This document shows positions 10,417 to 17,523 of a DNA stretch of 64,000 nt, piece after piece. Source of the DNA: Hymenobacter negativus. GTDB taxonomy: Bacteria > Bacteroidota > Bacteroidia > Cytophagales > Hymenobacteraceae. The DNA is taken from contig NZ_JAEDAE010000002.1 of assembly GCF_016056375.1 (NCBI RefSeq), forward strand, positions 248,001 through 312,000, written 5' to 3'. The position numbers and the translations under genes are program-made. Under the pieces are notes generated by a model that searched no databases, was not told the DNA's origin, and was given only the letters and a program-made list of their open reading frames with translations. How positions within the stretch are numbered: the first letter of the stretch is position 1; each line of letters starts with the position of its first letter.

Positions 10417-11670
10417 ATGCAGCAGGATTACACGGCACGCGCTGAGCGAATTACGCAGCGCATCAACGAGCTGGCGGCCATCAGCGAAGATGCGGATGGC
10501 GTGACGCGCACCTTCGGCACGCCCGCCTTCCTAGAAGGCCGCGACCTGGTGCAAAGCTGGCTGGAAGCCGCCGGTCTGCCTACCCGCGTCGACGGCATCG
10601 GCAACCTGCGCGCCCGCCTGGAAAGCCCGAACCCCGACGCCAAAACCTTCGTGCTGGCCTCGCACATCGATACGGTGGTGAATGCCGGCAAATTCGACGG
10701 CCCGTTGGGCGTGCTCATGGGGCTCGATTTGCTGGAAAACCTGCTGGCCCAGAAAGCCGAACTGCCCTTTCACATCGAGCTAATTGCCTTCAGCGACGAA
10801 GAGGGCGTGCGCTTTCACACCACTTACCTGGGCAGCAAAGTGGTGACCGGGGCCTTCGACCACGCCCTGCTGGCCCGCTGCGACGAAGCCGGCATCTCCC
10901 TCGACCAAGCCTTAGTGGCTATGGATGCCGATGCTTCGCAGCTCACGCTGGATGCCATTCCGGCCGCCGAGTGGCTGGGCTACTTCGAAATGCACATCGA
11001 GCAGGGCCCCGTGCTGTGGGGGCGCAACGTGCCGGTGGCGCTGGTGACGGCCATTGCCGGCCAGCAGCGTGTCGAACTGACGTTTAAAGGCATGGCCGGC
11101 CACGCCGGTACCGTGCCCATGAACATGCGCCAGGACGCCCTCTGCGCCGCCGCCGAGTTCGTGCTCATCGCCGAGCAGTTTGCCCAGGCGCACGGCCGGG
11201 GCTTGGTGGCTACGGTAGGCAAGCTGGCCATCAGCCACGCGGCCAGCAACGTAATTCCCGGCGAAGTAACGTGCAGCCTCGACCTGCGCAGCCCCGACGA
11301 GCAGCAACTGGCCCAGGCCTACGACTTTCTCCGCAGCCACGCCGAAGCACTGGCCGTGCAGCGCAACGTGACGCTTGACTGGAAGCTGATTCAGCAAACC
11401 GCGCCCGTTGCCTGCGACGCCAGTTTGAATACGCTGCTGGCCCAGGCCATTGCCGACAGCGGCTACGAAACCATTTCGCTGGTGAGCGGCGCGGGCCACG
11501 ATGCCGTGCCCGTTTCGTTCGTGGCCCCGGCCACTATGCTGTTTATTCGCTGCTACAAAGGCATCAGCCACAATCCGTTGGAGGACGTTGAATTGGCCGA
11601 TTTGGCCGCCGCCATTGCCGTGGCGGACCAGTTCATGACCTTACTCCGCACTCAAAATCCCACCCGATAA
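10417..11670 (+). CDS. allC: Allantoate amidohydrolase (M20 family)
   Basis: The product is 417 residues of the hydantoinase/carbamoylase group of M20 metallopeptidases. Metal-site motifs include FVLASHIDTVVNAGKFDGPL, AFSDEEGVRFHT, and EMHIEQGPVLWG; a dimerisation domain starts near GMAGHAGTVPMNMRQDAL. The C-terminal SGAGHDAVPVSFVAPATMLF is typical. N-carbamoylases share the fold, but the position between allantoinase and ureidoglycine aminohydrolase points to allantoate deiminase activity, giving ureidoglycine, ammonia and CO2. It is translationally close to both neighbours. Confidence 0.9.
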   Translation: MQQDYTARAERITQRINELAAISEDADGVTRTFGTPAFLEGRDLVQSWLEAAGLPTRVDGIGNLRARLESPNPDAKTFVLASHIDTVVNAGKFDGPLGVLMGLDLLENLLAQKAELPFHIELIAFSDEEGVRFHTTYLGSKVVTGAFDHALLARCDEAGISLDQALVAMDADASQLTLDAIPAAEWLGYFEMHIEQGPVLWGRNVPVALVTAIAGQQRVELTFKGMAGHAGTVPMNMRQDALCAAAEFVLIAEQFAQAHGRGLVATVGKLAISHAASNVIPGEVTCSLDLRSPDEQQLAQAYDFLRSHAEALAVQRNVTLDWKLIQQTAPVACDASLNTLLAQAIADSGYETISLVSGAGHDAVPVSFVAPATMLFIRCYKGISHNPLEDVELADLAAAIAVADQFMTLLRTQNPTR

Positions 11671-11671
11671 T

Positions 11672-12418
11672 ATGGAAATGTCCGCCCTGACGCGCTCAGT
11701 AGTGAAGCGCAACCACGCCATTATTGCCCCCGACGGCTACATCAACAGCAACGTGCCCGGCTGGACCGGCTGCACCACCAACGTCATCATCAACGAGCAG
11801 ATGGGCGCGCGCCTCTGCCAGACGCTCATCACCCTCACCGAGGCCGGCCAGGTGAAGGGCAAAACCGAGGCTTCGCAGATTTTCTTTTACGTGGTGCAGG
11901 GCGGCTGCACGGCCACCGTGGGCGGCGAAACCCGCGCCCTGAAAGTGGGCGAGTATGTGTATGTTCCCGTAAATCAGTCGTATGATTTCAGCCAGCCTGA
12001 GGCCGGCACGCAGCTTTTAACATTCCATAAAGTGTACGAGCCGCTGGCGGGCCACGCCACGCCGGGCGTATTCTGGGGCGAGCGCGACTACAGCAAAGCG
12101 CCCATCTACATGAACGACGAGGCCCTGCGCATCCAAGAGTTGCTGCCGAACGTGCCGGGCTTCGATATGGCCGTGAATATCTTCACCTACGGCCTCGGCG
12201 GCAACCTGCCGATGGTCGAAACCCACATCATGGAGCACGGCCTGATGTACCTCGAAGGTCAGGCCATCTACATGCTCGACCAGTGCTGGTACCCGGTAAA
12301 AAAAGGTGATTCTATCTGGATGGCGCCGTACTGCCAGCAATGGGCCACGGCCATGGGGCAGGAGCCGTCGGTGTACATCTACTACAAGAACGTGAACCGC
12401 TTTCCGACGGTGATTTAA
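11672..12418 (+). CDS. allE: (S)-ureidoglycine aminohydrolase (bicupin)
   Basis: The product is 248 residues. It has two cupin halves: the first around IFFYVVQGGCTATVGGETRA, the second around GGNLPMVETHIMEHGLMYLE, which carries the expected metal ligands (E, H, H) and ends in KKGDSIWMAPYCQQWATAMG. The N-terminal HAIIAPDGYINSNVPGW is characteristic of AllE. The enzyme releases ammonia from ureidoglycine to give ureidoglycolate. It starts one base after the allC stop. The next enzyme, ureidoglycolate lyase or dehydrogenase, is not seen in the window. Confidence 0.93.
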   Translation: MEMSALTRSVVKRNHAIIAPDGYINSNVPGWTGCTTNVIINEQMGARLCQTLITLTEAGQVKGKTEASQIFFYVVQGGCTATVGGETRALKVGEYVYVPVNQSYDFSQPEAGTQLLTFHKVYEPLAGHATPGVFWGERDYSKAPIYMNDEALRIQELLPNVPGFDMAVNIFTYGLGGNLPMVETHIMEHGLMYLEGQAIYMLDQCWYPVKKGDSIWMAPYCQQWATAMGQEPSVYIYYKNVNRFPTVI

Positions 12419-12438
12419 TCGCCGGTTAGCAATAGCCC

Positions 12439-12472
12439 GTCATGCTGAGCGTAGCCGAAGCATCTCTACCGC
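12439..12472. repeat. Single half-copy of the GTCAT repeat family
   Basis: The sequence GTCATGCTGAGCGTAGCCGA followed by AGCATCTC matches one arm of the paired elements at 26361, 32082 and 56678. No opposing arm is present nearby. The internal stem ATGCT/AGCAT is intact. It lies in the 75-base spacer after allE. Confidence 0.7.
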
Positions 12473-12493
12473 AATAAGTAATTCGTTGCTTAA

Positions 12494-12778
12494 ATGAAAA
12501 TCATCGAATGGTTGCTTTCGGCGCTGGCGTGGCTCCAGATATTTATTTCGCCGGTAATTATTGGCGTAATTATCGGCCTAATTATCTGGCTAAACATGCA
12601 CAACAATTGGGGGCTGAGTGCAGCAATAATAATTGCGCTAATTAGCTGCGGCATAGGCATTGATTTTGCCGAAAAAGCTCGCCGTGATAAAGGCACTATT
12701 GAATTTATGTCCCGCAATATTGCCCATCCAGAATTGCGAGGAAAGGAATCAACGAATGAATCTGACCGAACTAAATAG
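12494..12778 (+). CDS. Small membrane protein of unknown function
   Basis: The product is 94 residues. Two long hydrophobic helices (about 5-34 and 39-57) are separated by a short NMHNNWG turn, and the C-terminal 35 residues are charged. No family is recognised. It lies between allE and uraD in the same direction and overlaps uraD by 23 bases, which suggests that it is translated in the same operon. Its base composition is visibly more AT-rich than that of its neighbours, with many AAT/ATT codons, so it may be a recent insertion. A role in purine degradation is not shown. Confidence 0.55.
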   Translation: MKIIEWLLSALAWLQIFISPVIIGVIIGLIIWLNMHNNWGLSAAIIIALISCGIGIDFAEKARRDKGTIEFMSRNIAHPELRGKESTNESDRTK

Positions 12779-13265
12779 CCTCCCCAAACCCGCCCTCGCC
12801 GAAGCCCTGCAAAAGTGCTGTGGTTCGACCAAATGGGTGGAAAATATGCTCGCCGCCTTTCCCGTGTCCGACGTCGAAACGCTGATGGACGAGGCCAACA
12901 CCACGTGGAATAAACTGGACGAAGCCGACTGGCGCGAAGCCTTCACGCACCATCCCAAAATAGGTGGCGATGTGGAAGCGTTACGCGCCAAATTTGCCAG
13001 CACCAGCACCTGGGCCGAAGGCGAGCAGGCCTCGGTGAAACAGGCTTCGCAGGAAACACTGGAGGCTTTGGCAACGGGAAATGAAGACTATGAGCGCCGG
13101 TTCGGCTACATCTTCATTGTGTGCGCCACCGGCAAAACGGCCGATGAAATGCTGGCCCTGCTGCAAGCCCGATTAACCAATGACCCCGCCGACGAAATCC
13201 TGATTGCCGCCGGCGAGCAAAACAAAATTACCCGTCTCCGCCTCGAAAAACTCCTTGCCGCATGA
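12756..13265 (+). CDS. uraD: 2-oxo-4-hydroxy-4-carboxy-5-ureidoimidazoline decarboxylase
   Basis: The product is 169 residues from the ATG at 12756 (MNLTELNSLPKPALAEALQK). The helical OHCU decarboxylase fold is marked by CCGSTKWVENMLAAFP, the catalytic HHPKIGG (His66), and YERRFGYIFIVCATGKTADE near the C-terminus. It converts OHCU into (S)-allantoin. The start lies within the end of the small membrane gene, and its own end overlaps uraH by four bases, so uraD and uraH are translationally coupled. This keeps the two steps after PuuD together. Confidence 0.92.
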   Translation: MNLTELNSLPKPALAEALQKCCGSTKWVENMLAAFPVSDVETLMDEANTTWNKLDEADWREAFTHHPKIGGDVEALRAKFASTSTWAEGEQASVKQASQETLEALATGNEDYERRFGYIFIVCATGKTADEMLALLQARLTNDPADEILIAAGEQNKITRLRLEKLLAA

Positions 13266-13600
13266 GCCAGATAACCACTCATATTCTCGACACCACTAAG
13301 GGCAAGCCGGCAGCGAATGTCAGCATTGCGCTGCTGCAACAAGTAGGGGATAATTGGCAGGAAATAGCGCGCGGCAAGACGAATTCTGACGGCCGAATCC
13401 CAGATTTATTGCCGAAAGAAAAGCAGTTAGAATTAGGCGTGTATAAAATGAAATTCTACACCCAGGAATATTTCGCGCAGGATGGCACAGCTAATTTTTA
13501 CCCCTTTGTGGAAATCGTATTCAACGTAGCCGAAAATGCGCATTACCACGTACCGCTGCTGCTGAATCCGTTCGGGTATTCCACCTACCGCGGGTCGTAG
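13262..13600 (+). CDS. uraH: 5-hydroxyisourate hydrolase
   Basis: The product is 112 residues, the usual length of this transthyretin-related enzyme. It has the N-terminal signature ITTHILDTTKGKPAANVSIA with the active-site His, and ends in the diagnostic tetrapeptide YRGS. The enzyme hydrolyses 5-hydroxyisourate, the unstable product of PuuD, to OHCU, which is passed to UraD. Its ATG overlaps the uraD stop (ATGA arrangement). The TAG stop codon is provided by the GTAG that opens the following inverted repeat. Confidence 0.95.
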   Translation: MSQITTHILDTTKGKPAANVSIALLQQVGDNWQEIARGKTNSDGRIPDLLPKEKQLELGVYKMKFYTQEYFAQDGTANFYPFVEIVFNVAENAHYHVPLLLNPFGYSTYRGS

Positions 13601-13690
13601 AGACGCATAACTGCGTCTCGTCGTTGAACGGTAACGACGGCGCATAATGCTTTACGGCGCGGACGACGAGACGCAATTATGCGTCTCTAC
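13597..13690. repeat. Second paired GTAG / GAGACGCA REP-like element
   Basis: The left arm (from 13597) reads GTAGAGACGCATAACTGCGT and then CTCGTCGTTGAACGG; the right arm (to 13690) is the reverse complement of GTAGAGACGCATAATTGCGT and then CTCGTCGTC. The layout equals that of 4080-4188, with a different palindrome centre and a different middle segment. It separates uraH from the DUF6986 gene. Confidence 0.8.
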
Positions 13691-13720
13691 ATCAACTAAC
13701 GAACAACCAGATTCCCACCA

Positions 13721-15160
13721 ATGAAACTCAGCTTACAAGATTCTGACAAATCCGCCCTGCTCGACCAGCTCGGCGAAGCCAATATCAAATTCCAGCAGAC
13801 ATACCCCGGCGACCGGCCCGACCGCCAGCCCGTGCACACCGTGTACGGCGGCGCCAACCTCTTCAAGGCCGATACCTGCGTGAAGATGGGCGAAATCGCC
13901 CTCAACAACCTGCTTACCTACGCGCCCAACTTCGTGGAGCTGGCCCGCGCGCTGCAGTTCAAAAACCACGAGCAGCTGCCCACGCTGGAAGCTGATGTGG
14001 CCGCCCTCACCGCCAAACTCGACGCCCTGAGCCCCGAGGAACGCAAGCAGGAGCCCGCTTGGCTGGCGTATTCGGTGTACAACAAAATTGTGGCGAAGCT
14101 GAAGCGCGAGGCTGTGGAAGACTTCCGCGTCGACTTTGAAGACGGTTTCGGCAACCGGCCCGATGCTGAGGAGGACGAAACCGCCGTGCGCGCCGCCCAG
14201 GAAGTGGCCAAGGGCATGCAGCAGGGCACGCTGTCGCCGTTTATCGGCATCCGCATCAAGCCCTTCACCGAGGATTTGAAGCAGCGCGGCGTGCGCACGC
14301 TCGATATTTTCCTGACCACGCTGCTGGCCGAAACCGGCGGCAAGCTGCCCGACAACTTCGTGGTGATGCTGCCTAAGGTGACCATTCCGGAGCAGATGAC
14401 GACGATGGTGCGCCTGTTTGAGCTGCTGGAAAAGGCCAATGGCTTGGCCCCCGGCACACTCAAGATGGAAACGATGGTGGAAGCCACGCAAATCATCATG
14501 GACGAGCAGGGGCGCAACCCGCTCATGCGCATTATCCGGGCCAGCGAGGGGCGCTGCATTGCGGCCCACTTCGGTACCTACGACTACACAGCCAGCTGCG
14601 GCATCACGGCCCGGTACCAGACCATGGCGCACCCCGTGTGCGACTTCGCCCACCACATGACCAAGGTGGCGCTGGGCGGCACCGGCATTTTCCTCTCCGA
14701 TGGCGCCACCAACGTGATGCCCATCGGCCCGCACCGCGGCGACAACCTCACGTTTGCCCAACTGCGCGAAAACCGCGAGTCGGTGCACAACGCCTGGCGT
14801 CAGGCCTACCACCACAGCACGCACTCGCTCATCAACGGCTTCTACCAGGGCTGGGACCTGAACCCGGCGCAGCTGCCGATGCGCTACGCCGCCACCTATA
14901 ATTTCTTCCTCAGCAGCTACGACGACGCGGTGTTTCGCCTGAAAACCTTCGTGGAGCGCGCCGCTATTTCCACCCTCACCGGCGACATTTTCGACGACGC
15001 CGCCACCGGCCAAGGCCTGCTCAATTTCTTCCTCAAAGCCCTGAACTGCGGCGCGATTTCGGAAGAGGAAATTCTGGCCACCGGCCTCACGCTGGAAGAG
15101 GTACAAACCCGCTCGTTCTACCGCATTCTGCAGGGGCGGCGGGCGAAGGCAGCGAAATAA
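13721..15160 (+). CDS. DUF6986-type HpcH/HpaI (CitE-like) aldolase-family protein
   Basis: The product is 479 residues. It has a TIM-barrel pattern related to the citrate lyase beta / malyl-CoA lyase group: VEDFRVDFEDGFGNRPDAEE carries acidic metal-binding residues, FIGIRIKPF is the arginine-containing strand, and KMETMVEATQII and HFGTYDYTASCGI fit later strands. Related proteins have been called DUF6986 or, loosely, phosphoenolpyruvate kinase; none is well characterised to my knowledge. It follows uraH on the same strand after a BIME-like repeat. Because this clade of enzymes handles glyoxylate or acyl-CoA, a role in using the glyoxylate end product of allantoin degradation is possible but is inference. 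Confidence 0.7.
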   Translation: MKLSLQDSDKSALLDQLGEANIKFQQTYPGDRPDRQPVHTVYGGANLFKADTCVKMGEIALNNLLTYAPNFVELARALQFKNHEQLPTLEADVAALTAKLDALSPEERKQEPAWLAYSVYNKIVAKLKREAVEDFRVDFEDGFGNRPDAEEDETAVRAAQEVAKGMQQGTLSPFIGIRIKPFTEDLKQRGVRTLDIFLTTLLAETGGKLPDNFVVMLPKVTIPEQMTTMVRLFELLEKANGLAPGTLKMETMVEATQIIMDEQGRNPLMRIIRASEGRCIAAHFGTYDYTASCGITARYQTMAHPVCDFAHHMTKVALGGTGIFLSDGATNVMPIGPHRGDNLTFAQLRENRESVHNAWRQAYHHSTHSLINGFYQGWDLNPAQLPMRYAATYNFFLSSYDDAVFRLKTFVERAAISTLTGDIFDDAATGQGLLNFFLKALNCGAISEEEILATGLTLEEVQTRSFYRILQGRRAKAAK

Positions 15161-15170
15161 TCCGATGCAC

Positions 15171-15216
15171 ACCACACCCCCGGCCCCTCTCATTTGGGAT
15201 AGGGAAGCCTGACGAA
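15171..15216. repeat. Degenerate single copy of the CTCACCCCCGG repeat
   Basis: ACCACACCCCCGGCCCCTCT followed by GGGAAGCCTGACGA matches the reverse complement of 8950-8994 with a few changes. There is no second arm. It lies between the DUF6986 stop and its terminator. Confidence 0.65.
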
Positions 15217-15223
15217 TTATAAT

Positions 15224-15258
15224 AAAAGAGCTCCTTGCGGCCAGCAAGGAGCTCTTTT
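15224..15258 (+). terminator. Intrinsic terminator of the allantoin operon
   Basis: AAAAGAGCTCCTTGC pairs exactly with GCAAGGAGCTCTTTT around a 5-base loop and ends in a T run. It works on both strands in principle, serving the convergent plus-strand DUF6986 gene and the minus-strand lipoprotein. Confidence 0.85.
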
Positions 15259-15294
15259 TGTTGATGGTAAATTGATTATCCGGCCCAAATGTGG

Positions 15295-17220
15295 TTACAA
15301 ATCGAACCGCGCAACGGCCGCCCGCAACTCGGCCACCGTGACCGGCCGAAACTGCAGCGGCGGCTCCACGCGCTGGCTCACCACCACGTCGCGCAGGCCC
15401 AGGTACAACTGGCCCTGCTCGCGGCGAATGGCAATCAGGGTGGCGGCCGTGCTGTCGGCTAACTGCTCGAACGTGACGCGGCCGGCCTTAGCGTCGCCGC
15501 GTATCACGCAGCGCTGGTCGCGCAGCACCAGGCTGATGTCGGCCGGCTTTGTGTCAGGGTGCTCCAGGCCCAGATGTACCAGGGCCAGCTTATCCAGGCC
15601 GCCTTTGGGGGCGCGAATGTTGCTGGTCTGGGTCACGCTCCGGGCCATGCCCCGGGCGCGGGCAAGCAGGCGCTCCGGTAAGGGCCGGTCGCAGTTGTAA
15701 GCGCCCAGGGGCTGGGCCGAGGCCACCACCTTGATGCGGAACACGGCCAGCTCCTTCACGTAATTCAGCTGCTCACTAAGTAGGGTGCCCACCGTGTAGC
15801 GTTTGGCATTGGCTCGACGCTTTTTGAACAGCTCGTCCGTCACCGCTTCGAGCGGGGCGGCTTGCAGCTGGGCGTTGGTGAGGTGGCCTTTTCCAGTGGC
15901 TTTGCGCTCTTGGTCGGCCTGGTAGAGGGCCACCGTGCTGGCGCGGTCCCAACGCAGGTGGTCGACCAGTACGCGGCGGTCGGCGGTGAAGCGGACGTCC
16001 ACTTTCATCAGGCTGCGGGTGGCTTGGCTGTTGCGGCGCATGCCCAGGTAGGTGGGACTGGCTTTGAGGCGGCGCAGGGCCTGCACCACGGCCGCTTGCA
16101 GCGCCGAGTCGGCTTGGGTGGCGTTGCGGAAATACACGTCGTTGACCCGGCCGGTTTCCGACAGCTCGAAGCTGGCCTGCACCGTACCCACCAGCGGCGC
16201 GCGTTGGCCATCGTGCCGGAGCTGGCGGCGCAATTGGCCGGGCGCCTGGTAGCCGTTGAGGCGCATGGCCGTGGCCTGGTCGTACACAATAGCCTTGCTC
16301 AGGCGGTGGCGGGCGTTGGCATAGCCACCCTTGAAGTGCGGCTTGCTCCAGTGCTGCGAGGCCTTCCATTCCTTGTGCTTGACCGCTTTGGCTTGCGGAG
16401 CCAGCTTCCAGTTGAGGCCGCGGTCACGCGTGGCCAGCCCGTTGTAAAGCTGCATGCCGTCGATGGAGCGGGTAGCCGGGAAGCCCAGCTCAAATTCGCT
16501 GCCGGGCTTCAGCTTGCATTCGCGGCCGTCGGCGGTGGTGGCGCTGAGCTGCACCATGCCGCCGGTTTCGAGTAGTTTGGGACCGGCCATGGTAGTGAGG
16601 CGTTCCAGCAGAATGTCGGCCATCGAGTAAAACTCGCGCAGTCGAATTTCGACCATGCCGTCCGGCGCAGTGCTCTGTCGGCCGGTGCCCTGCACAAAGG
16701 TTCCCGCCGGAATGCGCATCACCGTGCCTTCGGTGCCATACAGCACCGTGTCGCGGTCGGGCCGAATCCGGAAAACCTGGGCCGTTTTGGGGCCGTCGGG
16801 CAGGGTCGGAGCGGCGTCAGCAGCGCTGGCTGCTGCCGGAACACTAGCGGCGACTGCGCCCGGGCGCGCCGTATCGACTGGTGGGGTAGGAGCGGGAGTA
16901 GCCGTAGCTGCGCGTCGTTGCCGGCGGGTAAATCGGGCCAGCTGGCGCCGAGACGGTGGCGGGAGGGTGGGCGCATCCTCGGCCAGTTCCTCGCCGGCCG
17001 GGGCCAGTACCGTATTGCGCCCCGGGCGGGCTGCCGCAGGCTGCTGGTCGGCATTGGGTTTACCCCCGCCGACGCTGGACGTGACTGCGGCAGTGTCGTT
17101 CTGGGCAACCGGTGGGCTTTTTCGGCTGGCGCGGGTTTCAGATTTGGTATCCGGCGAGCAGGCTGTCAGGTTCAGCAGCAAGCTTAGGGATGCCAGGAAA
17201 AGCGTGTAGTAATGCCGCAT
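15295..17220 (-). CDS. Large lipoprotein with a TonB-C-like segment
   Basis: The product is 641 residues from ATG 17220 (MRHYYTLFLASLSLLLNLTAC), with Cys21 as the likely lipidated residue; a start 36 bases upstream is possible but spoils the signal peptide. Residues about 25-140 are low-complexity, rich in Pro, Ala, Thr and Arg. A middle region (about 165-270) begins FRIRPDRDTVLYGTEGTVMR. A segment near residue 350 (GTVQASFELSETGRVNDVYF, then RNATQADSALQAAVVQALRR) looks like the C-terminal domain of TonB-type energy transducers. No membrane helix other than the signal is seen, so it is unlikely to work as a normal TonB. The overall function is unknown. Confidence 0.65.
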   Translation of the reverse strand: MRHYYTLFLASLSLLLNLTACSPDTKSETRASRKSPPVAQNDTAAVTSSVGGGKPNADQQPAAARPGRNTVLAPAGEELAEDAPTLPPPSRRQLARFTRRQRRAATATPAPTPPVDTARPGAVAASVPAAASAADAAPTLPDGPKTAQVFRIRPDRDTVLYGTEGTVMRIPAGTFVQGTGRQSTAPDGMVEIRLREFYSMADILLERLTTMAGPKLLETGGMVQLSATTADGRECKLKPGSEFELGFPATRSIDGMQLYNGLATRDRGLNWKLAPQAKAVKHKEWKASQHWSKPHFKGGYANARHRLSKAIVYDQATAMRLNGYQAPGQLRRQLRHDGQRAPLVGTVQASFELSETGRVNDVYFRNATQADSALQAAVVQALRRLKASPTYLGMRRNSQATRSLMKVDVRFTADRRVLVDHLRWDRASTVALYQADQERKATGKGHLTNAQLQAAPLEAVTDELFKKRRANAKRYTVGTLLSEQLNYVKELAVFRIKVVASAQPLGAYNCDRPLPERLLARARGMARSVTQTSNIRAPKGGLDKLALVHLGLEHPDTKPADISLVLRDQRCVIRGDAKAGRVTFEQLADSTAATLIAIRREQGQLYLGLRDVVVSQRVEPPLQFRPVTVAELRAAVARFDL

Positions 17221-17523
17221 ATATCGAAGCTGGATGGCAGAAATGTCATTGAGCACATCCAGATTGCGCGAATGAATGGTTCATCGCGCAGCCGATATGC
17301 CTCAGCAAGTTAGCACAGGTTAGCACCCGTGATGCTACCGGACTGGAAACGGCTGTTTTCTTCTGCGAAATATTGAGCTGCCGCGCAATGCTGAAAGAAA
17401 AAGTACTGGCGTCACAGGATGGGTTCGAATGGGAACATCTGTAAACGTTTGCGTAGATAGACGTTGGTTTCGAGCCATTCCGGCGGGAAGTTTACGGCGC
17501 ATCCGTCCCACCCGTCCGCATCC

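Noticed and set aside
13733..15247. Long minus-strand open frame (504 codons) opposite the DUF6986 gene
   Set aside because: Antisense shadow; composition is low-complexity (GVVGEV/HHRRH-type) and the opposite strand encodes a recognisable TIM-barrel protein.
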